In this document: positions 7,340-16,236 of the stretch, one piece after another
How positions within the stretch are numbered: position 1 is the stretch's first letter
Layout of the letters: the number at the start of each line of letters is the position of its first letter
DNA from: Streptomyces graminofaciens
GTDB taxonomy: Bacteria; Actinomycetota; Actinomycetes; Streptomycetales; Streptomycetaceae
DNA: 64,000 bases
Direction: 5' to 3'
Assembly (NCBI RefSeq): GCF_030294945.1
Contig: NZ_AP018448.1
Span: forward strand, 9,706,501 to 9,770,500
Made by a program: the position numbers and the translations under genes
Notes under the pieces: model-generated
Seen by the model: the letters and a program-made list of their open reading frames with translations, nothing else
What the model was told of the DNA's origin: nothing
The model's database searches: none

Positions 7340-8091
7340 TGAAAAACGTCGGCGAGACTCGGGTGACCCCCACCGGGGCCCCTCAGGAGGAGCTCGCGAC
7401 CGGGGAGCGCTCGACGCGCAACCGGGTCGCGCGGTCCATCCTGGACCACGGTCCGTCGACCGTCGCCGAGCTGGCCGGCCGACTGGGCCTCACCCAGGCG
7501 GCCGTACGGCGCCACCTCGACGCCCTGGTCGGTGACGACGTCGTCGAGGCCCGTGAGCAGCGGGTGTACGGGGCGCGTACGCGCGGCCGGCCCGCCAAGG
7601 TCTTCGTGCTCACCGACTGCGGCCGGGACGCCTTCGACCAGTCCTACGACAAGCTCGCCGCGGACGCCCTGCGCTGGATCCAGGAGCGGTTCGGCGGTGA
7701 CGAGGCGGTCGTCGCCTTCGCACGCGCGAGGATCGCCGAGCAGGCCGCCGCCTACCGCGCGGCGATCGAGGCCGCCGCCCCCGAAGAGCGTACGGAGGCC
7801 CTGGCCAAGGCCCTGAGTGCCGACGGGTACGCTGCTACGGCGCGCAGTGCGCCCCTCCCGCAAAAGGGTGAGCAGCTGTGTCAGCACCACTGCCCCGTCG
7901 CCCATGTCGCGGAGAAGTTCCCGCAGCTCTGTGAGGCGGAGACCGAGATCTTCTCCCAACTGCTCGGGACGCACGTCCAGCGACTGGCGACCATCGCGCA
8001 CGGTGACGGCGTCTGCACGACGTTCATCCCAAAGATTTCCCACACCACACATCACGCATCTGCAAGCACGGCCGGGAGGAACCCCGCATGA
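7339..8091 (+). CDS. sufR: Fe-S cluster-sensing transcriptional repressor of the suf operon
   Basis: A 250-residue winged-helix regulator. Residues 20-75 form the helix-turn-helix ([23 protein letters not shown]) followed by the wing ([18 protein letters not shown]). The C-terminus holds the cysteines expected to bind an Fe-S cluster: CQHHC, a further Cys in FPQLCEAE, and [13 protein letters not shown] 7339 is chosen because the CAAC-N6-GTTG operator ends there and upstream codons lack a ribosome binding site. The stop overlaps the sufB ATG by 4 bp, so repressor and assembly genes are coupled. Holo-SufR should repress the operon when clusters are plentiful. Confidence 0.92.
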   Translation: MKNVGETRVTPTGAPQEELATGERSTRNRVARSILDHGPSTVAELAGRLGLTQAAVRRHLDALVGDDVVEAREQRVYGARTRGRPAKVFVLTDCGRDAFDQSYDKLAADALRWIQERFGGDEAVVAFARARIAEQAAAYRAAIEAAAPEERTEALAKALSADGYAATARSAPLPQKGEQLCQHHCPVAHVAEKFPQLCEAETEIFSQLLGTHVQRLATIAHGDGVCTTFIPKISHTTHHASASTAGRNPA

Positions 8092-9512
8092 CTCTCCCCA
8101 TCGAGGAGACTGCCCACCCCGAGCTCGAGGGCCTGGGTAAGTACGAATACGGCTGGGCGGACTCCGACGAGGCCGGTGCCTCTGCCAAGCGCGGGATCAA
8201 CGAGGACGTCGTCCGCGACATCTCCGGGAAGAAGAACGAGCCGGAGTGGATGACCAAGCTCCGTCTCAAGGGCCTGCGCCTGTTCGAGAAGAAGCCCATG
8301 CCGAACTGGGGCTCGGACCTGTCGGGCATCGACTTCGACAACATCAAGTACTTCGTGCGCTCCACGGAGAAGCAGGCGGAGTCCTGGGAGGACTTGCCCG
8401 AGGACATCAAGAACACGTACGACAAGCTCGGCATCCCGGAGGCGGAGAAGCAGCGCCTCGTCGCCGGTGTCGCGGCCCAGTACGAGTCCGAGGTCGTCTA
8501 CCACCAGATCCGTGAGGACCTGGAGGAGCAGGGCGTCATCTTCCTCGACACCGACACCGCGCTGAAGGAGCACCCGGAGCTCTTCAAGGAGTACTTCGGC
8601 ACCGTCATCCCGGTCGGCGACAACAAGTTCGCGTCGCTGAACACCGCGGTGTGGTCGGGCGGCTCCTTCATCTACGTGCCGAAGGGCGTGCACGTCGAGA
8701 TCCCGCTCCAGGCCTACTTCCGTATCAACACGGAGAACATGGGCCAGTTCGAGCGGACCCTGATCATCGTCGACGAGGGTGCCTACGTGCACTACGTCGA
8801 GGGCTGTACGGCTCCGATCTACAAGTCGGACTCGCTGCACAGCGCCGTGGTCGAGATCATCGTCAAGAAGAACGCCCGCTGCCGTTACACGACCATCCAG
8901 AACTGGTCGAACAACGTCTACAACCTGGTCACCAAGCGCGCCGTGGCGTACGAGGGCGCGACCATGGAGTGGATCGACGGCAACATCGGCTCCAAGGTCA
9001 CCATGAAGTACCCGGCCGTCTACCTGATGGGCGAGCACGCCAAGGGCGAGACCCTCTCCATCGCCTTCGCGGGCGAGGGGCAGCACCAGGACGCCGGCTC
9101 CAAGATGGTCCACATGGCACCGAACACCTCCTCCAACATCGTCTCCAAGTCGGTGGCGCGCGGTGGCGGTCGTACGTCCTACCGCGGTCTCGTCGAGATC
9201 GGCGAGGGCGCCCACGGCTCCAAGTCGAACGTGCTGTGCGACGCGCTGCTCGTCGACACCATCTCCCGCTCCGACACGTACCCCTACGTGGACGTCCGCG
9301 AGGACGACGTGTCCATGGGCCACGAGGCGACCGTCTCCAAGGTCTCCGAGGACCAGCTCTTCTACCTGATGAGCCGTGGTCTGAGCGAGTTCGAGGCGAT
9401 GGCCATGATCGTGCGCGGCTTCGTCGAGCCCATCGCGAAGGAGCTGCCCATGGAGTACGCCCTCGAGCTCAACCGGCTGATCGAGCTGCAGATGGAAGGC
9501 GCGGTCGGTTAA
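8088..9512 (+). CDS. sufB: Fe-S cluster assembly scaffold protein SufB
   Basis: A 474-residue scaffold subunit of the SufBCD complex, on which sulfur and iron are assembled into Fe-S clusters. It shows the family's N-terminal region (residues 1-130), then the beta-helix core with [64 protein letters not shown] and the C-terminal [29 protein letters not shown]. Length is typical. It overlaps sufR by 4 bp, and a 62-bp spacer with AGGAAAGAGAG leads to sufD. In Streptomyces suf is normally the only complete housekeeping Fe-S system, so this operon is probably essential. Confidence 0.97.
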   Translation: MTLPIEETAHPELEGLGKYEYGWADSDEAGASAKRGINEDVVRDISGKKNEPEWMTKLRLKGLRLFEKKPMPNWGSDLSGIDFDNIKYFVRSTEKQAESWEDLPEDIKNTYDKLGIPEAEKQRLVAGVAAQYESEVVYHQIREDLEEQGVIFLDTDTALKEHPELFKEYFGTVIPVGDNKFASLNTAVWSGGSFIYVPKGVHVEIPLQAYFRINTENMGQFERTLIIVDEGAYVHYVEGCTAPIYKSDSLHSAVVEIIVKKNARCRYTTIQNWSNNVYNLVTKRAVAYEGATMEWIDGNIGSKVTMKYPAVYLMGEHAKGETLSIAFAGEGQHQDAGSKMVHMAPNTSSNIVSKSVARGGGRTSYRGLVEIGEGAHGSKSNVLCDALLVDTISRSDTYPYVDVREDDVSMGHEATVSKVSEDQLFYLMSRGLSEFEAMAMIVRGFVEPIAKELPMEYALELNRLIELQMEGAVG

Positions 9513-9574
9513 GACCCGCACTCCGGACAACAGCTAGCGAAATCTGACGCAGGAAAGAGAGCAGACCGACAGCC

Positions 9575-10756
9575 ATGGCTGAGGCTCAGAACATCCCGGT
9601 GGGGTCCACCACCGCCGGCTCGATCGCGGTGGCCGCCGAGTCGACCGTCGCCACGCGCATGAGCGCGCCCCCCTCGTTCGACGTGGCGGACTTCCCGGTC
9701 CCGCACGGCCGCGAGGAGGAATGGCGGTTCACCCCGCTGGAGCGGCTGCGCGGGCTGCACGACGGCACCGCCGTCGCCACCGGCGAGGGCGTGAAGGTCG
9801 ACGTCCAGGCCCCCGAGGGCGTCATCGTCGAGGCCGTCGGCCGTGACGACGCGCGCCTCGGCAAGGCCGGCACCCCGGTGGACCGCATCGCCGCCCAGGC
9901 GTACTCCGCGTTCGAGAAGGCCGGCGTGGTCACCGTCCCCAAGGAGACGGTGCTCACCGAGCCCATCCGGATCGCGGTGCAGGGCGAGGGCGGGGTCGCC
10001 TTCGGCCACCAGGTGATCGAGCTGGGCGCCTTCGCCGAGGCCGTCGTCGTCATCGACCACACCGGTGACGCGGTGCTCGCCGCCAACATCGACTACATCC
10101 TGGGCGACGGCGCCAAGCTGACCGTCGTCTCGGTCCAGGACTGGGACGACAAGGCCGTGCACGTGGCCCAGCACAACGCGCTGATCGGCCGGGACGCCAC
10201 CTTCAAGTCGTTCGTGGTCACCTTCGGCGGCGACGTCGTACGCCTCCACCCGCGCGTCGCCTACGCCGGCACCGGCGGCGAGGCCGAGCTGTTCGGCCTG
10301 TACTTCACGGACGCGGGCCAGCACCAGGAGCACCGCCTCCTCGTCGACCACAACACCCCGCACTGCAAGTCCAACGTCATGTACAAGGGCGCGCTCCAGG
10401 GTGACGGCGCCCACGCGGTGTGGATCGGCGACGTGCTGATCGAGGCCAAGGCCGAGGGCACCGACACCTACGAGATGAACCGGAACCTCGTCCTCACGGA
10501 CGGCGCCCGGGTCGACTCGGTGCCGAACCTGGAGATCGAGACCGGCGAGATCGTCGGCGCCGGGCACGCCAGCGCCACCGGCCGCTTCGACGACGAGCAG
10601 CTTTTCTACCTGATGGCCCGCGGCATCCCGGCCGACGAGGCCCGTCGCCTGGTGGTCCGCGGCTTCTTCGCCGAGCTCGTCCAGCAGATCGGCGTCGACG
10701 ACATCGAAGAGCGCCTTCTCGTGAAGATCGACGAGGAGCTGGAGGCGTCGGTCTGA
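9575..10756 (+). CDS. sufD: Fe-S cluster assembly protein SufD
   Basis: A 393-residue partner of SufB with the same C-terminal fold: EQLFYLMARGIPADEARRLVVRGFFAELV at about residues 340-368, and HNALIGRDATFKSFVVTFGGDVVRLHPRV in the beta-helix core. It forms the SufB-SufD heterodimer that docks two SufC ATPases. The stop overlaps the start of the ferredoxin gene by one base (TGATG). Confidence 0.96.
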   Translation: MAEAQNIPVGSTTAGSIAVAAESTVATRMSAPPSFDVADFPVPHGREEEWRFTPLERLRGLHDGTAVATGEGVKVDVQAPEGVIVEAVGRDDARLGKAGTPVDRIAAQAYSAFEKAGVVTVPKETVLTEPIRIAVQGEGGVAFGHQVIELGAFAEAVVVIDHTGDAVLAANIDYILGDGAKLTVVSVQDWDDKAVHVAQHNALIGRDATFKSFVVTFGGDVVRLHPRVAYAGTGGEAELFGLYFTDAGQHQEHRLLVDHNTPHCKSNVMYKGALQGDGAHAVWIGDVLIEAKAEGTDTYEMNRNLVLTDGARVDSVPNLEIETGEIVGAGHASATGRFDDEQLFYLMARGIPADEARRLVVRGFFAELVQQIGVDDIEERLLVKIDEELEASV

Positions 10757-11091
10757 TGACCACCTTCGACCGTGCCCGTTTCGTCCGGGCCTGTGGGCTG
10801 AGCGAGCTGGAGGAGGACACCCCGAAGCGGGTGGAACTCGACGGCACGCCGGTCTCGGTCGTGCAGACCGAGGGGGAGGTGTTCGCCATCCACGACATCT
10901 GCTCGCACGCGAACGTCTCGCTCTCCGAGGGCGAGGTGGAGGACTGTCAGATCGAGTGCTGGCTGCACGGCTCCAGCTTCGACCTCCGCACCGGCAAGCC
11001 GTCCGGCCTTCCCGCGACGCGCCCCGTCCCCGTATACCCCGTAAAGATCGAAGGGGACGACGTGCTCGTCTCCCTCACCCAGGAGTCCTGA
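10756..11091 (+). CDS. Rieske-type [2Fe-2S] ferredoxin of the suf operon
   Basis: A 111-residue non-heme-iron ferredoxin. The cluster ligands are in CSHANVSLSEG (Cys-x-His, about residues 46-48) and CWLHGSSFDLRTG (Cys-x2-His, about 65-68), the Rieske pattern Cx1H-Cx2H. It is embedded between sufD and sufC, joined to both by one-base and seven-base spacing. Its place suggests electron delivery to cluster assembly, which is inferred rather than shown. Confidence 0.92.
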   Translation: MTTFDRARFVRACGLSELEEDTPKRVELDGTPVSVVQTEGEVFAIHDICSHANVSLSEGEVEDCQIECWLHGSSFDLRTGKPSGLPATRPVPVYPVKIEGDDVLVSLTQES

Positions 11092-11098
11092 GGAACCC

Positions 11099-11863
11099 AT
11101 GGCAACGCTTGAAATCCACGACCTGCACGTCACCGTCGAGGCCGACAACGCCACGAAGGAGATCCTCAAGGGCGTCGACCTCACCGTGAAGCAGGGCGAG
11201 ACGCACGCCATCATGGGCCCCAACGGCTCCGGCAAGTCGACCCTCGCCTACTCCCTCGCGGGTCACCCGAAGTACACGATCACCGGCGGCACCGTGCTGC
11301 TCGACGGCGAGGACGTCCTGGAGATGTCCGTCGACGAGCGCGCCCGTGCCGGCCTGTTCCTCGCGATGCAGTACCCGGTCGAGGTCCCCGGTGTCTCGGT
11401 CTCCAACTTCCTGCGCACCTCCGCCACCGCCATCCGCGGCGAGGCCCCCAAGCTGCGCACCTGGGTGAAGGAGGTCAAGGAGGCCATGCAGCGCCTCAAC
11501 ATGGACCCCTCCTTCGCCGAGCGCAACGTCAACGAGGGCTTCTCCGGCGGTGAGAAGAAGCGCCACGAGATCCTCCAGCTCGAACTGCTCAAGCCGAAGG
11601 TCGCGATCCTCGACGAGACGGACTCCGGTCTGGACGTCGACGCCCTCCGGATCGTGTCGGAGGGTGTGAACCGGGTCCGTGAGACGGGCGAGGTCGGCAC
11701 CCTGCTGATCACCCACTACACGCGCATCCTGCGCTACATCAAGCCCGACCACGTGCACGTCTTCTCCGGCGGCCGGATCGTCGAGTCGGGTGGCCCCGAG
11801 CTCGCCGACAAGCTGGAGAACGAGGGCTACGAGGCTTACACGAAGGGTGGCGCATCCGCGTGA
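11099..11863 (+). CDS. sufC: Fe-S cluster assembly ATPase SufC
   Basis: A 254-residue ABC-type ATPase of the soluble SufBCD complex. Walker A GPNGSGKST, signature FSGGEKKRHEI and Walker B VAILDETDSGLDVDAL are intact, and the switch His is in LLITHYTRILRY. The TDSGLD sequence after Walker B is characteristic of SufC rather than transporter ATPases. Ribosome binding site GAGG lies just before the ATG. It overlaps sufS by 4 bp (GTGA). Confidence 0.97.
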   Translation: MATLEIHDLHVTVEADNATKEILKGVDLTVKQGETHAIMGPNGSGKSTLAYSLAGHPKYTITGGTVLLDGEDVLEMSVDERARAGLFLAMQYPVEVPGVSVSNFLRTSATAIRGEAPKLRTWVKEVKEAMQRLNMDPSFAERNVNEGFSGGEKKRHEILQLELLKPKVAILDETDSGLDVDALRIVSEGVNRVRETGEVGTLLITHYTRILRYIKPDHVHVFSGGRIVESGGPELADKLENEGYEAYTKGGASA

Positions 11864-13116
11864 CACAGCTGCCGGGCCTCCTCGACACCGAGGCGCTCCG
11901 CAAGGACTTCCCCGTCCTGGACCGAGTGATCCACGACGGCAAGAAGCTCGTCTACCTGGACAACGCGGCGACCTCGCAGAAGCCGCGCCAGGTCCTGGAC
12001 GCCCTGAACGAGTACTACGAGTGCTACAACGCCAACGTCCACCGCGGTGTGCATGTGCTCGCGGAGGAGGCCACGGCGCTGTACGAGGGTGCGCGCGACA
12101 AGGTCGCCGCGTTCATCAACGCGCCGAGCCGCGACGAGGTGATATTCACCAAGAACGCCTCCGAGTCGCTCAACCTCGTGGCGAACATGCTGGGCTGGGC
12201 CGACGAGCCCTACCGCGTGGACTCCGAGACCGAGATCGTGATCACTGAGATGGAGCACCACTCCAACATCGTGCCGTGGCAGCTGCTCTCGCAGCGCACG
12301 GGCGCGAAGCTGAAGTGGTTCGGCCTGACGGACGACGGCCGTCTCGACCTCTCGAACATCGACGAGATCATCACGGAGAAGACGAAGATCGTCTCCTTCG
12401 TGCTGGTGTCGAACATCCTCGGCACGGTGAACCCGGTCGAGGCGATAGTGCGCCGGGCGCAGGAGGTAGGCGCCCTGGTCTGCATCGACGCCTCGCAGGC
12501 CGCGCCGCACATGCCGCTGGACGTGCAGGCCCTCCAGGCCGACTTCGTGGCCTTCACCGGCCACAAGATGTGTGGCCCGACGGGCATCGGTGTCCTCTGG
12601 GGCCGCCAGGAGCTGCTGGAGGACCTGCCTCCGTTCCTGGGCGGCGGCGAGATGATCGAGACGGTGTCGATGCACTCGTCGACGTACGCCCCCGCCCCGC
12701 ACAAGTTCGAGGCGGGCACCCCGCCGATCGCGCAGGCGGTCGGTCTGGGCGCGGCGATCGACTACCTGAACGCGATCGGCATGGACAAGATCCTCGCCCA
12801 TGAGCACGCGCTCACCGAGTACGCGGTGAAGCGGCTGGCGGAGGTCCCCGACCTGCGGATCATCGGCCCGACGACGGCCGAGGACCGGGGCGCGGCGATC
12901 TCCTTCACGCTCGGTGACATCCACCCGCACGACGTGGGCCAGGTACTGGACGAGCAGGGCATCGCGGTCCGGGTCGGCCACCACTGCGCCCGCCCCGTGT
13001 GCCTGCGGTACGGAATTCCCGCGACCACGCGAGCGTCGTTCTATCTGTACTCCACGCCGGCCGAGATCGACGCTCTGGTCGACGGCCTGGAGCACGTTCG
13101 GAACTTCTTCGGCTGA
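11860..13116 (+). CDS. sufS: Cysteine desulfurase SufS (class V aminotransferase fold)
   Basis: A 418-residue PLP enzyme that releases sulfur from cysteine as an enzyme persulfide. The PLP-binding Lys is in FTGHKMCGPTGIGVLWG (about residue 232), and the catalytic Cys in RVGHHCARPVC (about residue 371). The short active-site loop is that of type II desulfurases, which need SufU as sulfur acceptor. GTG start within the GTGA overlap with sufC. PLP-site residues THHS analogues (EMEHHSNIVPW) are present. Confidence 0.97.
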   Translation: MTQLPGLLDTEALRKDFPVLDRVIHDGKKLVYLDNAATSQKPRQVLDALNEYYECYNANVHRGVHVLAEEATALYEGARDKVAAFINAPSRDEVIFTKNASESLNLVANMLGWADEPYRVDSETEIVITEMEHHSNIVPWQLLSQRTGAKLKWFGLTDDGRLDLSNIDEIITEKTKIVSFVLVSNILGTVNPVEAIVRRAQEVGALVCIDASQAAPHMPLDVQALQADFVAFTGHKMCGPTGIGVLWGRQELLEDLPPFLGGGEMIETVSMHSSTYAPAPHKFEAGTPPIAQAVGLGAAIDYLNAIGMDKILAHEHALTEYAVKRLAEVPDLRIIGPTTAEDRGAAISFTLGDIHPHDVGQVLDEQGIAVRVGHHCARPVCLRYGIPATTRASFYLYSTPAEIDALVDGLEHVRNFFG

Positions 13117-13134
13117 GGGACGTGAGCTGAGACC

Positions 13135-13602
13135 GTGAAGCTGGATTCGATGTACCAGGAAGTCATCCTGGACCACTACAAGCACCCGCACGGGCGTGGT
13201 CTTCGGGACGGCGACGCCGAGGTGCACCACGTCAACCCGACCTGCGGTGACGAGATCACTCTGCGCGTGAAGTACGACGGCACGAAGATCGAGGACGTCT
13301 CGTACGAGGGCCAGGGCTGCTCGATCAGCCAGGCCTCGGCCTCCGTGCTGAACGATCTCCTGGTCGGCAAGGACCTCGCCGAGGCGCAGAAGATCCAGGA
13401 GACCTTCCTGGAGCTGATGCAGTCCAAGGGGAAGATCGAACCGGACGACGCGATGGAGGAGGTGCTGGAGGACGCGGTCGCGTTCGCCGGTGTCTCCAAG
13501 TACCCGGCACGGGTCAAGTGCGCCCTCCTGAGCTGGATGGCGTGGAAGGACGCGACGGCCCAGGCCCTGGGCGGAGCCGACGCCGAAAGGAAGACGGCAT
13601 GA
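13135..13602 (+). CDS. sufU: Zinc-dependent sulfurtransferase SufU
   Basis: A 155-residue IscU-fold protein that takes sulfur from SufS. The three conserved cysteines appear in NPTCGDEITLRV, GQGCSISQASAS and RVKCALLSWMAW, with the Asp of CGD, as needed for zinc binding and sulfur relay. The 18-21 residue insertion between the second and third Cys regions is typical of SufU rather than IscU. GTG start; stop overlaps the next ATG (ATGA). Confidence 0.96.
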   Translation: MKLDSMYQEVILDHYKHPHGRGLRDGDAEVHHVNPTCGDEITLRVKYDGTKIEDVSYEGQGCSISQASASVLNDLLVGKDLAEAQKIQETFLELMQSKGKIEPDDAMEEVLEDAVAFAGVSKYPARVKCALLSWMAWKDATAQALGGADAERKTA

Positions 13603-13931
13603 GCGAGACCGTGGAGATGAAGCCGGCCTCGGAGGAAGAACTCCGGGAAGCCCTGTACGACGTCGTCGACCCCGAGTTGGGCATCGACGTCGTCAACCTC
13701 GGCCTCATCTACGGCATTCACATCGACGACGCGAACATCGCGACGATCGACATGACTCTGACCTCGGCGGCCTGCCCGCTGACGGATGTCATCGAGGACC
13801 AGGCCAAGTCCGCCACGGACGGCCTCGTCAACGAACTCCGTATCAACTGGGTCTGGATGCCCCCGTGGGGCCCCGACAAGATCACGGACGACGGCCGCGA
13901 GCAGCTCCGGGCGCTCGGGTTCAACGTCTGA
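13599..13931 (+). CDS. sufT: SufT-type metal-sulfur cluster biosynthesis protein (MIP18/DUF59 family)
   Basis: A 110-residue protein of the MIP18/PaaD/DUF59 family: ALYDVVDPELGIDVVNLGLIYGI at residues 20-42, then TLTSAACPLTDVIEDQ with the conserved Cys. Family members help Fe-S protein maturation or cluster carriage. It is last in the suf operon, overlaps sufU by 4 bp and is followed by a strong terminator. Confidence 0.9.
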   Translation: MSETVEMKPASEEELREALYDVVDPELGIDVVNLGLIYGIHIDDANIATIDMTLTSAACPLTDVIEDQAKSATDGLVNELRINWVWMPPWGPDKITDDGREQLRALGFNV

Positions 13932-13943
13932 GGAACTGACACG

Positions 13944-13977
13944 TGTGGCCCCCCGGCAGAAGCCGGGGGGCCACACT
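13944..13977 (+). terminator. Terminator hairpin of the suf operon
   Basis: A perfect 15-bp stem GTGTGGCCCCCCGGC with loop AGAA, starting 12 bases after the sufT stop codon. It may also serve the convergent AbfB-domain gene. Confidence 0.9.
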
Positions 13978-14000
13978 GCGTACTACCGGGGCGACGCCGC

Positions 14001-14933
14001 TCAGCCGAAACCCTTCACAAGACGGAAGAAGAAGTCCTGACGGCCGGTCGTGTTGTAGCCGTACGGGTCCAGGACCAGCTCGAAGTTCTCGTGCCGCAGG
14101 AAGCGGTCGGGATAGTTCACCGACTTGAGCATGACGGCGTCCGAGTACGGCGACCGCATCGGGCAGAACGTGGCGTCCTGCTTGAAGAGGTTCGAACCGT
14201 CGTTGCCACTGACGCGAAGGCGGAAGTTCTGGTGGCGGACGTAACGGCCGTCCTCCATGCGGAAGGAGTAGCAGGAGGAGTCCGCGAGCCCGGAGACCAC
14301 CGCGAAGGACGAGTCCTCCCTGGTCTCGCTCCCGCTGTGGGAGCTCACCTGGTCGAGCCGGATCGCTCCGCCGCTCAAGTGCCAGTACCGGTCCGGGTAA
14401 TTGACGGCCTGTACGGATTTCCGCGACGAGGACGTCGAGGAGGAGGGCGGCTTGTTCGAGCCCGAGGACCCCGACGACCCTGAGGACTTCGACGGCTTCG
14501 GGTCCGGCTTGCTGCCGCCCTCTTGGCTCTCGGACGAGGAGTCCGAGTCGTCGTCCGAGCCCTTGGCGTCGTCCGACTTGCCCTTCGAGGACTCCTTCTC
14601 GCTCTGCGGCTTCGACAGACCACTCTTGCCGTCCGGCGCCGACGTCGGGGACGCGGGCAGCGTGATGCCGGGGGTCACGGCGTCACCGGCCGAAGTGGTC
14701 CGGCCCGTGCGCTCCCTTGACTTGTCGTCGCTCTCGCTGTTCTGCATGACGAGCGCGGTCACACAGGAGGAGACGACAGCCAGGGCCAGCGCACCGGCCA
14801 GCCAGAGCCGACGGGTGCCGGGTATTCGGCCTTCGTCCGGAGCCTCGCCGGTCTCCCAGACCTTCGCGGGTCTGGGCGCGGGGAGCTGGGGAGTTGACTG
14901 GTCCGGAGCAGGTCCGGATTTCTTTGGTGGCAT
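14001..14933 (-). CDS. Membrane-anchored protein with C-terminal AbfB (CBM42-like) arabinose-binding domain
   Basis: A 310-residue protein with four parts: a proline-rich cytoplasmic N-terminus (residues 1-42), one transmembrane helix (LWLAGALALAVVSSCVTALVM, about 44-64), a long Ser/Asp/Lys/Pro/Gly-rich linker (65-175), and a C-terminal beta-trefoil. The trefoil repeats are marked by SVQAVNYPDRYWH, GRYVRHQNFRLRVS and KSVNYPDRFLRHENFEL, the AbfB domain that binds arabinofuranosyl side chains. No catalytic domain is present, so it may tether or sense arabinan-type sugars at the surface. ATG 14933 is supported by AAGGGA 7 nt upstream. Confidence 0.82.
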   Translation of the reverse strand: MPPKKSGPAPDQSTPQLPAPRPAKVWETGEAPDEGRIPGTRRLWLAGALALAVVSSCVTALVMQNSESDDKSRERTGRTTSAGDAVTPGITLPASPTSAPDGKSGLSKPQSEKESSKGKSDDAKGSDDDSDSSSESQEGGSKPDPKPSKSSGSSGSSGSNKPPSSSTSSSRKSVQAVNYPDRYWHLSGGAIRLDQVSSHSGSETREDSSFAVVSGLADSSCYSFRMEDGRYVRHQNFRLRVSGNDGSNLFKQDATFCPMRSPYSDAVMLKSVNYPDRFLRHENFELVLDPYGYNTTGRQDFFFRLVKGFG

Positions 14934-15268
14934 GCGCGGTTCCCTTGGCGCCGCTCGGGGCGGGCGCGAATTCGTCCTGCGGGTTCGACAGGGGATGAGC
15001 GGTGTCACCGGTATGCGAGACCTTGGCGGTCGTCACAGATCCGGAAGATTGACCGTTGAAACAGTAGTGGACCAAGTGGTCTTTGAGTGAGTGCTTCCAT
15101 AACGGAACGGCCCCGAAAGCAGGGGCTCTTGGGGCCTGGAGGGGGTCTTGGTACGGACCGCCGCGTCCGAATGTGGCGTTACGGCGCGATCCGTGCGGAC
15201 GTGGTCGCGTACGCGGCCTACGCGCGTCATGTGTACGGACGTACGCATCGATGTGTACGATCGTACAC
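14934..15268. other. Divergent intergenic region between the AbfB gene and the SMR gene
   Basis: 335 bp without a convincing gene. It holds the AbfB gene's ribosome binding site, the short dyad GACCAAGTGGTC (15070-15081), a GGCCCC/GGGGCC pair near 15117-15144, and direct GTGTACG/CGTACG repeats leading into the 20-bp palindrome at the SMR start. Confidence 0.7.
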
Positions 15269-15270
15269 AT
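15251..15270. promoter_or_regulatory. Perfect 20-bp palindrome over a leaderless promoter and the SMR start codon
   Basis: ATGTGTACGATCGTACACAT is a perfect palindrome. It contains TACGAT at 15256-15261, placed exactly where a -10 hexamer of a leaderless transcript beginning at the ATG (15269) would lie. A related half site GTGTACGGACGTACG lies just upstream. It is a strong candidate operator for the TetR protein encoded downstream in the same transcript. Confidence 0.75.
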
Positions 15271-15589
15271 GGGATATCTACTGCTCGCCGGAGCCATCGC
15301 CGCCGAGGTCGCCGCCACCACCGCCATGAAGTACAGCGAGGGCTTCAGCCGGCTGTGGCCCTCGGTGGTGACCGGCCTCGGCTACCTCGTCTCGTTCGTG
15401 CTGCTCGCCCAGGCGCTGAAGTCCATGTCGATCGGCACGGCCTACGCCATCTGGTCCGGCGCCGGCACCGCGACCGTCGCCGTGATCGGGCTGGTGCTCT
15501 TCGGTGAGTCCCTGGGCCTCGCCAAGGTCGCCGGAATAGCGCTGATCATCGCCGGAGTGGTGGTGCTGAACCTGGGAGGTGCCCACTGA
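15269..15589 (+). CDS. Small multidrug resistance (SMR) family efflux protein
   Basis: A 106-residue four-helix membrane protein of the EmrE/QacE/SugE family. Helix 1 carries the conserved Glu (AGAIAAEVAATTAMKYSEGF), followed by LWPSVVTGLGYLVSFVLLAQAL, GTAYAIWSGAGTATVAVIGLVLFGE and the last helix ending LNLGGAH. SMR dimers exchange protons for cationic drugs or guanidinium. No ribosome binding site precedes the ATG, and the -10-like TACGAT lies 7 nt upstream, so a leaderless mRNA is likely. The stop overlaps the TetR gene start by one base. Confidence 0.93.
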   Translation: MGYLLLAGAIAAEVAATTAMKYSEGFSRLWPSVVTGLGYLVSFVLLAQALKSMSIGTAYAIWSGAGTATVAVIGLVLFGESLGLAKVAGIALIIAGVVVLNLGGAH

Positions 15590-16149
15590 TGGCCCGTCGG
15601 TACGACCCCGAGCGGCGACAGCGGATCATCGACGCGGCGATCCGGGTGGTGGGCGAGAAGGGCATCGCCGGGCTGAGCCACCGCGCTGTCGCGGCCGAGG
15701 CGGACGTACCGCTCGGCTCGACGACGTACCACTTCACCACCCTGGACGAGCTCATGGTCGCCGCGCTGCGACAGGCCAACGAGGGTTTCGCGAAATCCGT
15801 CGCAGCGCGCGACGCCCTGCGGGACCCCGGCACCGACCTCGCCGCCGAACTGGCCGCACTGGGCGGTGAATGGTTCGCCGGTGACCGCACGGGCCTGGAG
15901 GTGGAGTACGAGCTCTACCTCGCCGCTCTGCGCAGGCCCGCCCTGCGGCCCGTGGCCGACGAGTGGGGCCGGGCCTTCGCCGACTCGCTCGCCCGCCGCA
16001 CCGACCCGGTGACCGCGCGGGCGCTGGTCGCGCTGATCGACGGCATCTGTCTGCAGGTGCTGCTGACGGGGGCGCCCTACGACGAGGAGTACGCGCGGGA
16101 GGTACTGGCGCGGGTGATTCCCCGAGGAACCCCTCGGCGCGAGTCGTGA
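15589..16149 (+). CDS. TetR-family transcriptional regulator of the SMR pump
   Basis: A 186-residue repressor. Residues 8-55 are the TetR DNA-binding domain (RQRIIDAAIRVVGEKGIAGLSHRAVAAEADVPLGSTTYHFTTLDEL). The C-terminal ligand-binding domain is helical. Cotranscription with the pump (TGATGG junction) and the palindrome at the pump start support local autorepression relieved by a pump substrate. Confidence 0.92.
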   Translation: MARRYDPERRQRIIDAAIRVVGEKGIAGLSHRAVAAEADVPLGSTTYHFTTLDELMVAALRQANEGFAKSVAARDALRDPGTDLAAELAALGGEWFAGDRTGLEVEYELYLAALRRPALRPVADEWGRAFADSLARRTDPVTARALVALIDGICLQVLLTGAPYDEEYAREVLARVIPRGTPRRES

Positions 16150-16236
16150 ACCTTCTTCCGCCCATCGGGGAACAGGGGGTGACAGGAACACGGCGAAAGC
16201 AGAGGGCGGGCTTGTGACGAGCAGGGGGAGAACCTG

